Source of the DNA: an uncultured Clostridia bacterium
GTDB taxonomy: Bacteria > Bacillota > Clostridia > TANB77 > CAG-508
NCBI GenBank assembly: GCA_947625895.1
Contig: CANQPZ010000010.1
Coordinates: 1-40,342, forward strand
Length of the DNA stretch: 40,342 bases
Direction of reading: 5' to 3'
Made by a program: the position numbers and the translations under genes. Numbering within the stretch: the first letter of the stretch is position 1; each line of letters starts with the position of its first letter. The notes below the pieces were generated by a model. The model saw only the letters and a program-made list of their open reading frames with translations. It made no database searches and was not told the DNA's origin. Positions 34,157-40,342 of this stretch are shown here, piece after piece.

Positions 34157-34173
34157 TGCAATATTTGAAATAG

Positions 34174-34202
34174 TTGAGATAGCTTAAAAAAGGTGTTATA
34201 AT
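34174..34202 (+). promoter_or_regulatory. mtaB promoter
   Basis: TTGAGA (34174-34179), 17-bp spacer, TATAAT (34197-34202). Confidence 0.7.
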
Positions 34203-34233
34203 TAAAAAATGTAAAATAAGAAGGAGCAATAAA

Positions 34234-35502
34234 ATGAAGAAAGTTGCATTTTATACTTTAGGTTGCAAAGTTAATCAATATGAAACAAATGGAATGGCAC
34301 AAAAATTGATGAATAAATATGAAATTGTTCAACCTGAAGATAAAGCTGATATATACATAATAAATACTTGTAGTGTCACAAATATGTCTGATAGAAAGTC
34401 TAGACAGATGTTAAGACGAGCTAAAGAATTGAATAAAGATGCATTAGTTATTGCTGTTGGATGTTATGCTGAAACAGCAAGAGATGAAATAGAAAAAATT
34501 CCTGAAGTTGATTTGATTTTAAATAATGCTCAAAAGACTGTAATTGATGAATGTATAGACGAATATTTTGAAGGAAAAGAGAGTACACAAATTTCTGATA
34601 AATTATTTTGTGATTTTGGTTCTGTTACATATACTGAAAAAACTAGAGCAGTAGTTAAAGTTCAAGATGGTTGCAATAATTTTTGTAGTTATTGCATAAT
34701 CCCATTTGCTAGAGGAAGAGTTAGAAGCCGAAATCCAGAAGGTATACTTAATGAAATTACTGATATTGCAAAAAATGGAATAAAAGAAGTTGTAATTACA
34801 GGAATACAAGTTTCTGCATATGGGACAGATTTTGACAAAGAATATAAGCTTATTGATCTATTAGAAGATATTAATAAAATTGATGGAGTTGAAAGAATAA
34901 GATTAGGTTCATTAGAACCATTGATTATTACTGATGAGTTTTGTAGCAGAATAAAAAAATTAGAGAAGATTTGTCATCATTTTCATTTATCATTGCAAAG
35001 TGGATGTGATAAGACATTAAGAGAAATGAACAGAAAATATACGACATCACAATTTGAAGATGTTGTAAGTAGACTTAAGATAATTTATGATGATGTCATT
35101 CTTACAACTGATATAATAGTAGGATTTCCAAATGAAACAGATGAAGATTTTGAAGAAACTTATGAATTTTTGAAGAAAATTAAATTCTATAAAATGCATA
35201 TATTTAAATATTCACCTAGAAAAGGAACAGTAGCAGCTAAGATGAAAAATCAAATAGATGGTGACAAAAAGGATGAAAGAAGTAAAAAACTAATTGAGTT
35301 ATCTAACAAAAACGAAAAAGAATACCTAGAAGAATATATAGGAAAGACTGTGGATGTCCTATTTGAGGAACAAGATGGTGAGTTTTTTAAAGGACATACA
35401 GCAAATTATATAATGGTAAAAAGCAAGCAAAATGAAGATTGTTTAAATAGAATAGTTTCTGTCAAAATAAAGGAAGCTGAGGAAGAGAATCTTAAGGGAT
35501 AA
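34234..35502 (+). CDS. mtaB: tRNA t6A37 methylthiotransferase MtaB
   Basis: Radical-SAM enzyme that adds a methylthio group to t6A37 in ANN-decoding tRNAs. 422 residues. The N-terminal UPF0004 domain has Cys11, Cys46 and Cys77 for one [4Fe-4S] cluster; the radical-SAM CNNFCSYC gives Cys147, Cys151, Cys154 for the second; a TRAM-like C-terminus starts near 365. T-L-G-C-K-V-N-Q-Y-E-T at 8-18 is the MtaB form, distinguishing it from MiaB and RimO. SD AAGGAG. Two Fe-S clusters per protein create demand for the sulfur-mobilising genes in this window. Confidence 0.95.
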   Translation: MKKVAFYTLGCKVNQYETNGMAQKLMNKYEIVQPEDKADIYIINTCSVTNMSDRKSRQMLRRAKELNKDALVIAVGCYAETARDEIEKIPEVDLILNNAQKTVIDECIDEYFEGKESTQISDKLFCDFGSVTYTEKTRAVVKVQDGCNNFCSYCIIPFARGRVRSRNPEGILNEITDIAKNGIKEVVITGIQVSAYGTDFDKEYKLIDLLEDINKIDGVERIRLGSLEPLIITDEFCSRIKKLEKICHHFHLSLQSGCDKTLREMNRKYTTSQFEDVVSRLKIIYDDVILTTDIIVGFPNETDEDFEETYEFLKKIKFYKMHIFKYSPRKGTVAAKMKNQIDGDKKDERSKKLIELSNKNEKEYLEEYIGKTVDVLFEEQDGEFFKGHTANYIMVKSKQNEDCLNRIVSVKIKEAEEENLKG

Positions 35503-35524
35503 TGTACCTTAAGGTTCTTTTTTG
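35486..35524 (+). terminator. mtaB terminator, overlapping the stop codon
   Basis: AGAATCTTAAGG / CCTTAAGGTTCT stem (one mismatch) then T6; the left arm includes the last codons of mtaB. Confidence 0.85.
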
Positions 35525-35660
35525 TCTAACATTGTAAACAAAAAGAAATAAAAATGTAATACAAATAATAATAAATTATATTGAATATTTGATTTCTATA
35601 TAGTATAAATTATTATATAAAGTGTGAAAAAAGAGTTCTACTAAGGAGGAAAATTAAATA

Positions 35661-36548
35661 ATGAAAGATACGAATTTAAATAATGGAGTACAGCAAGGAC
35701 AACCAAATCAAGTGAGGCAGCAAGTTCAAGCGGGAACAATTAATGGAGTTCAACAAGGATATGTAGCATCACCACAAATGCAACAACAAGTACAATACTC
35801 ACAAGCTAGTGGAGTTGTTGGAAACAGAGTTAATGGAGTCCAAGGACAAGTAGTTGGACAAGTTAGACCACAAGCAAATAATCAAGTTGCTGGTCAATAT
35901 GTAGGACAACCACAAGTACAATATCAGGCTCAACCACAAGTGCAATATCAAGCCCAACCTCAAATGAATAATCAATTTAATAATCCTCAAAATGTGGGAC
36001 AAAATCCTACTAACTATGCTGGAAATGTAGGAATATATAATGGAAGTGAAAATAGAGTACAACAAGGTCAATATTCACAAGTTAGTGGATTTGTTGGAAA
36101 TAATGTTAATGGAGTTCAAGGACAAGTTCAAAATGCTGGACAAGCTCCAAATAATCAAGGTATAAAAGAAAATGCTGGAAGCATTGCAGGTGTTATGGAA
36201 CAAGCACCATCTAATCAATTCTTTGATACGTTATTTAATTCAAAAAAAGAACAAGAATCACAACAAATGTCAGGATATGTCGGAGGATATGTAGAAGCAC
36301 CTCAAGAAAAAGTATTAAAAATTGGATATAACGAAGAGGGAACACAAGCATCTAACTTACCAGTAAAGAAAGTTGGATTCTTACAAAAAATTAAAGAATT
36401 CTTAGTTCCTTCTACATGGACTGTACCAGAAATAAGAGTTAATATTTCAGAAAAAGAAGAAAAAGTATTGTCAGAAGTTCATGACTTTTTATTCCAAGAA
36501 ATTACTTTAAAAACATTTACAGATTTATTTAAATTCGGTAAAAAATAA
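35661..36548 (+). CDS. Gln/Asn-rich low-complexity protein with a conserved-looking C-terminal domain
   Basis: 295 residues, not recognised. Residues 1 to about 190 are dominated by Gln, Asn, Gly and Val, with no signal peptide. An internal repeat of about 22 residues starting Q-Y-S-Q occurs twice (near 46 and 134), with S-G-(V/F)-V-G-N and N-G-V-Q-G-Q-V in both, and a short Q-P-Q-V-Q-Y-Q-A unit is tandem near 90-106. The C-terminal part (about 215-295) is an ordinary charged domain with F-L-V-P-S-T-W near 246-252 and a helical end. Composition resembles prion-like or phase-separating tails. SD AAGGAGG; own terminator. Whether the tail orders or condenses is untested. Confidence 0.65.
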   Translation: MKDTNLNNGVQQGQPNQVRQQVQAGTINGVQQGYVASPQMQQQVQYSQASGVVGNRVNGVQGQVVGQVRPQANNQVAGQYVGQPQVQYQAQPQVQYQAQPQMNNQFNNPQNVGQNPTNYAGNVGIYNGSENRVQQGQYSQVSGFVGNNVNGVQGQVQNAGQAPNNQGIKENAGSIAGVMEQAPSNQFFDTLFNSKKEQESQQMSGYVGGYVEAPQEKVLKIGYNEEGTQASNLPVKKVGFLQKIKEFLVPSTWTVPEIRVNISEKEEKVLSEVHDFLFQEITLKTFTDLFKFGKK

Positions 36549-36568
36549 AATAATAGTTAATAATTAGG

Positions 36569-36597
36569 AGAACCTACAAACAGTAGGTTCTTTTTTT
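36569..36597 (+). terminator. terminator after the Gln/Asn-rich gene
   Basis: AGAACCTAC / GTAGGTTCT stem with a 5-base loop and T run. Confidence 0.9.
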
Positions 36598-36725
36598 ATG
36601 CTTTTTATTATTAAAATCAGAATAGATAAAACTAGCCTATATCAACTAATACTGGCTTTAATATTAAAAACTTTTAATGTTAATAAATAATAAAAATGTG
36701 CTTAGGGAAAAATACAATTTAAGTA

Positions 36726-36754
36726 TTGCAATTCTTAATCTTTTGATATAGAAT
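36726..36754 (+). promoter_or_regulatory. promoter of the glycolytic operon
   Basis: TTGCAA (36726-36731), 17-bp spacer, TAGAAT (36749-36754). No CggR-type regulator gene is next to it. Confidence 0.65.
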
Positions 36755-36811
36755 AAGCATGGTTAAAAGTGACCAAATTTAAATTGATGTAAAAATCAAA
36801 AGGAGGATTAT

Positions 36812-37831
36812 ATGTCAGTAGTTAAAGTTGCCATTAATGGTTTTGGACGTATAGGACGTCTTGCATTTAGACAAATGTTTGGAGCAGAGGGATATGAAAT
36901 TGTTGCTATAAACGATTTAACAAATCCTCAAATGTTAGCACATTTGTTAAAATATGATACAGCTCAAGGAAGATACGAAAAAGCAGATACAGTTGTTGCA
37001 GGAGAAGATTCTATTACTGTTGATGGAAAAGAAATAAAAATATATGCAAAAGCAGATGCAAATGAACTTCCATGGGGAGAAATTGGTGTAGATGTTGTAC
37101 TTGAATGTACAGGATTCTATACTTCAAAAGAAAAAGCAACAGCACATTTAAATGCTGGAGCAAAAAGAGTTGTTATTTCAGCACCAGCTGGAAAAGATTT
37201 ACCAACTGTTGTTTATGGTGTAAATGAAAATGTATTAACACCAGATGATAAAATTATTTCAGCAGCTTCTTGTACAACAAACTGCTTAGCACCTATGGCT
37301 AAAGCATTAAATGATTATGCTGAAATTCAATCAGGTATTATGACTACAGTTCATGCTTATACTGGTGATCAAATGATTCTTGATGGACCACATAGAAAAG
37401 GTGATTTAAGAAGAGCTAGAGCTGCTGCTGCAAATATAGTTCCTAACTCAACAGGAGCTGCAAAAGCAATTGGACAAGTTATTCCAGAATTAAATGGAAA
37501 ATTAATTGGTTCAGCTCAACGTGTTCCAGTAATAACTGGTTCTACAACAATTTTAACAGCTGTTGTTAAAGGAAAAGATATTACAGTAGATTCTATAAAT
37601 GCTGCTATGAAAGCTGCAGCTAATCAATCATTTGGATATACAGATGAATTACTTGTATCTTCAGATGTTATAGGTATGACATATGGATCATTATTTGATA
37701 GCACACAAACAATGTGTATGCCTTTAGGAAATGATTTATATGAAGTACAAGTTGTATCTTGGTATGATAATGAAAATTCTTATACTAGCCAAATGGTTAG
37801 AACTATTAAATACTTTGCAGAATTAGGATAA
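36812..37831 (+). CDS. gap: glyceraldehyde-3-phosphate dehydrogenase, type I
   Basis: Oxidises GAP to 1,3-bisphosphoglycerate with NAD. 339 residues: Rossmann start [10 protein letters not shown] (8-17), Asp35 after the second strand as in NAD-specific enzymes, catalytic Cys154 in SAASCTTNC, His181 as the base, and the conserved W-Y-D-N-E near the end. Full length. SD AAGGAGG. First gene of gap-pgk-unknown-tpiA, the triose part of glycolysis. Confidence 0.97.
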   Translation: MSVVKVAINGFGRIGRLAFRQMFGAEGYEIVAINDLTNPQMLAHLLKYDTAQGRYEKADTVVAGEDSITVDGKEIKIYAKADANELPWGEIGVDVVLECTGFYTSKEKATAHLNAGAKRVVISAPAGKDLPTVVYGVNENVLTPDDKIISAASCTTNCLAPMAKALNDYAEIQSGIMTTVHAYTGDQMILDGPHRKGDLRRARAAAANIVPNSTGAAKAIGQVIPELNGKLIGSAQRVPVITGSTTILTAVVKGKDITVDSINAAMKAAANQSFGYTDELLVSSDVIGMTYGSLFDSTQTMCMPLGNDLYEVQVVSWYDNENSYTSQMVRTIKYFAELG

Positions 37832-37848
37832 AATAGTTTGATTGGTTG

Positions 37849-37888
37849 GGTGGCGGATAATTTTTGCCACCTGACTTATTTATGTCAG
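37849..37888 (+). promoter_or_regulatory. two small hairpins in the gap-pgk spacer
   Basis: GGTGGC / GCCACC (37849-37871) and CTGAC / GTCAG (37871-37888), with no T tract. They could mark an RNA processing or stability point that lets gap exceed pgk; this is inference. Confidence 0.45.
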
Positions 37889-37904
37889 AGAAGGAGATAT
37901 TTTT

Positions 37905-39089
37905 ATGAGCAAAAAAACTGTTAGAGATATTGATGTAAAGGATAAAAAAGTACTTGTAAGATGTGACTTTAATGTACCTTATGATGAAAACAGAGTAATT
38001 ACAGATAATAGAAGAATAGTTGCTGCTTTACCTACAATTAAATATCTATTAGAAAATAATTGTAAAGTAATACTTTGTTCACATCTTGGAAGACCAAAAG
38101 GAGAAGTAAAACCTGAATTCTCACTAGATATAGTTGCTAAAGAATTATCTAAATTATTAGGACAAGAAGTAAAATTAGCAGGTGATGTTGTTGGAGAATC
38201 TGCACAAAAACTTACTTCAGAAATGAAAAATGGAGAAGTTGTTTTACTTGAAAATGTTAGATTTGAGCCAGGTGAAGAAAAGAATGATGTTGAACTTTCA
38301 AAGAAATTTGCTTCTATGGCAGAATTATATGTTAATGATGCTTTTGGTACTGCACATAGAGCACACAGTTCAACGACAGGTGTAGCAGAATTTTTACCAG
38401 CAGTTTCAGGATTCTTAATTGAAAAAGAATTAAAATTCTTAGGAAATGCTATTGAAAATGCAGAAAAACCTTTTGTTGCTATTATAGGAGGAAAAAAGGT
38501 TTCTGATAAAATTGGACCAATCGAAGCTTTAATTGAAAAAGTTGATACTCTTTTAATTGGTGGAGCTATGGCTTATACTTTCTTTAAAGCTATGGGATAT
38601 AACATTGGTGATTCTTTCTGTGAAGAAGATAAATTAGATTTAGCTAAAGAAATTATGGAAAAAGCTAAAGCTAAAGGTGTTAAATTCTTATTACCAGTAG
38701 ATAACAAAATTGGTAAAGAATTTTCAGCTGATACAGAAAGTAAAAATGTAAGTTGTTCAGAAATACCAGATGGTTGGGAAGGTTTTGATCTTGGTGAAAA
38801 AACTATAGAACTTTATTCTGAAGAATTGAAAAAAGCTAAAACAGTTATCTGGATGGGACCTTTAGGATTATACGAATTTGATCAATTTGCAGTAGGAACA
38901 AATTCTATAGCTAAAACTCTTGCAGATTTAGATATAGTTAAAGTTGTTGGAGGAGGAGACTCAGCAGCTGCAATAGAGAAAATTGGATTATCTGATAAAT
39001 TTACACATATTTCTACTGGTGGTAGTGCATCATTAGAATTCATCGAAGGAAAAAAATTACCAGGTATAGAAGCACTTCAAGATAAATAA
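37905..39089 (+). CDS. pgk: phosphoglycerate kinase
   Basis: Transfers phosphate from 1,3-bisphosphoglycerate to ADP. 394 residues, full length. Substrate residues in V-R-C-D-F-N-V-P (18-25) and H-L-G-R-P-K-G (60-66); the hinge and nucleotide site with G-G-K-K-V-S-D-K; the C-terminal G-G-G-D-S-A-A-A (about 345-352). SD AAGGAGA. Same operon as gap. Confidence 0.97.
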   Translation: MSKKTVRDIDVKDKKVLVRCDFNVPYDENRVITDNRRIVAALPTIKYLLENNCKVILCSHLGRPKGEVKPEFSLDIVAKELSKLLGQEVKLAGDVVGESAQKLTSEMKNGEVVLLENVRFEPGEEKNDVELSKKFASMAELYVNDAFGTAHRAHSSTTGVAEFLPAVSGFLIEKELKFLGNAIENAEKPFVAIIGGKKVSDKIGPIEALIEKVDTLLIGGAMAYTFFKAMGYNIGDSFCEEDKLDLAKEIMEKAKAKGVKFLLPVDNKIGKEFSADTESKNVSCSEIPDGWEGFDLGEKTIELYSEELKKAKTVIWMGPLGLYEFDQFAVGTNSIAKTLADLDIVKVVGGGDSAAAIEKIGLSDKFTHISTGGSASLEFIEGKKLPGIEALQDK

Positions 39090-39105
39090 AGAAAGAGAGT
39101 AATAT

Positions 39106-39783
39106 ATGAAAAAGGTAGTAATAGTATTATTAATAGTTGTAATAGCTTTAGGTTGTTTTGTTGGTTTTAATGTGTCAAAGAAAAACAAAGAACTAAAAAA
39201 TAACCCAGGAAATGTATCATCTCAAGATGAATACTATGGAAAAAGAGGAAATATTTCAGAAGAAGAAAGATTAAAATTCTTATCTAAAAATGATGAATTC
39301 CTTGTTGGAATGATGGGATTAGAAGCCTCTAATGAAGTAAAAACTTTTTCTAATGATGATATGGTAAGATTTGCATTAAATGTTGCTGTTGAAAGATATT
39401 CAACAATGCTTACAAAAGCTAAAAATAGTTCTGGATATAAAGTAGAAGTAAAAACTGTTGATTCTATTATTTCAGAGTATTTTGCTGTTGATCCAGCAAC
39501 GATTAGTGCATCTAAAAGCGAATACTATTCAACTTCAAATAAAGCATATGTTCTTAGTGATATAGCAGAAAAGACTTTATACTATTATCCTGTTTCAATG
39601 GAAACAAAAGAAGATGGAAGTAAAGAAATTACTGCTGATGCATTATTCCTTAATGATGCTCAAGCTGCACAAGACATTGAAAAAGCTAAATATGAAGGAA
39701 AATATAGTTCTTCAAATGTTGATAGTACAGTAAAATTTACATTTGATGCAAATGGTAAATTAGTTTCTTATCAATATTTGTAA
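39106..39783 (+). CDS. membrane-anchored unknown protein inside the glycolytic operon
   Basis: 225 residues, not recognised. An N-terminal span (about 4-22) with Cys17 inside it is followed by a polar linker and an outer domain of about 180 residues; the Cys context lacks the Gly/Ala/Ser pattern of a good lipobox. The helical middle has V-R-F-A-L-N-V-A-V-E-R-Y, and the C-terminus forms predicted strands ending Y-Q-Y-L. It starts 16 bases after pgk and ends 23 bases before tpiA, so it must be co-transcribed, an unusual place for an exported protein. N-terminus resembles that of the protein at 1683 only in general type. Confidence 0.65.
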   Translation: MKKVVIVLLIVVIALGCFVGFNVSKKNKELKNNPGNVSSQDEYYGKRGNISEEERLKFLSKNDEFLVGMMGLEASNEVKTFSNDDMVRFALNVAVERYSTMLTKAKNSSGYKVEVKTVDSIISEYFAVDPATISASKSEYYSTSNKAYVLSDIAEKTLYYYPVSMETKEDGSKEITADALFLNDAQAAQDIEKAKYEGKYSSSNVDSTVKFTFDANGKLVSYQYL

Positions 39784-39806
39784 GATATAGATAAAAGAGG
39801 TGTTAT

Positions 39807-40342
39807 ATGAGAAGAAAAGTTATTGCAGGAAACTGGAAAATGAATATGCTTCCAAATGAAGCAATTGATTATATCGAAAATTTTTCAAAATTAGTTAAAG
39901 ACACAAAAAATGAAGTTATTCTTTGTGTACCTTATACTGATTTATTCTATGCTTTAATGAATGCACAGGGAACAAATATAAAAATAGGAGCTCAAAATAT
40001 GCATTTTGAAGAAAAAGGTGCATATACAGGAGAAGTTTCAGCAAAGATGTTAAAATCAATAGGAGTTGAATATGTAATTATAGGACACTCTGAAAGAAGA
40101 CAATATTTTGCGGAGACAGATGAAACTGTTAACAAGAAAATTAAAGCAGCTTTCGCAAATGAGTTGAAACCTATAGTTTGCGTTGGAGAAACATTAGAGC
40201 AACGTGAAGCTGGAATGACAGAAAAAATTATTACTGATCAAACTAGACTTGCTTTAGATGGTTTGGAAAAAGATCAAGTTAAAAATGTTATTATAGCTTA
40301 TGAACCAATATGGGCTATAGGAACTGGAAAAACAGCAACATC
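39807..40342 (+). CDS. tpiA: triosephosphate isomerase, 3' end beyond the window
   Basis: Interconverts DHAP and GAP. 178 codons are visible from ATG 39807 (AAAGAGGTG upstream). Present: A-G-N-W-K-M-N at 7-13 with Lys12-type substrate Lys, the His in I-G-H-S-E-R-R, and the catalytic Glu region A-Y-E-P-I-W-A-I-G-T-G just before the edge. The rest, about 70 residues, is cut by the window end, not by mutation. Confidence 0.95.
   Translation, partial: MRRKVIAGNWKMNMLPNEAIDYIENFSKLVKDTKNEVILCVPYTDLFYALMNAQGTNIKIGAQNMHFEEKGAYTGEVSAKMLKSIGVEYVIIGHSERRQYFAETDETVNKKIKAAFANELKPIVCVGETLEQREAGMTEKIITDQTRLALDGLEKDQVKNVIIAYEPIWAIGTGKTAT

Overview
The window is a low-GC (roughly 30 % by eye), densely coding chromosomal segment of a Gram-positive Clostridia-type Firmicute, probably an uncultured gut lineage. 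Pointers are two T-box leaders on tRNA synthetase genes, strong AGGAGG-type ribosome sites, canonical TTGACA/17/TATAAT promoters with U-tract terminators, MutS2, MtaB, a one-chain GlyRS, DUF421/DUF4363, a GGGtGRT protein and a Spo0A-like regulator. Species cannot be named from sequence alone. No rRNA, tRNA, CRISPR, transposase or prophage was seen.

Layout. 1-9.5 kb: small membrane protein, glmU (with a shortened acyltransferase helix), anchored unknown protein, holin-4-like membrane protein, DUF421-DUF4363 pair, cysteine desulfurase, SPFH protein, an SH3 protein with a decayed GH18-like tail, and mltG. 9.5-13.4 kb: T-box, aspS, unknown gene, greA. 13.4-16.9 kb: palindromic repeats, a NifU-like scaffold with a GGGtGRT protein, then two foreign-looking single-gene cassettes that are paralogues. 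17-19.6 kb: a MacB-type ABC transporter. 19.7-23.4 kb: a signalling island (below). 23.4-27.3 kb: a gene-poor stretch with DnaA-box-like sites, T-box, one-chain GlyRS, a third foreign cassette, trpS with a probable Fe-S motif, and repeats. 27.3-34.1 kb: obgE, a cytosolic starch-binding-module protein, lexA, a hairpin cluster, mutS2, mreB. 34.2-40.3 kb: mtaB, a Gln/Asn-rich protein, and the glycolytic run gap-pgk-(unknown anchored protein)-tpiA, the last cut by the window edge.

The most unusual locus is 19.8-23.4 kb. A Spo0A-like protein whose receiver lacks the phosphoacceptor Asp diverges from a sigma factor that is itself fused, through one membrane span, to a large extracytoplasmic domain. 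Convergent to it lies a two-gene operon: a secreted protein homologous to that same ectodomain, translationally coupled to a secreted caspase/gingipain-like protein whose expected nucleophile Cys is Ser. I read this as a possible one-protein membrane-tethered sigma switch with a soluble ectodomain paralogue; that is inference.

The second theme is DNA structure. Two intergenic repeat families keep short core motifs while their arms change sequence and still pair, and the two paralogous cassettes end in terminators with nearly the same loop on different stems. Three single-gene cassettes with own promoter, ribosome site and terminator, and visibly higher G+C, appear to be recent acquisitions.
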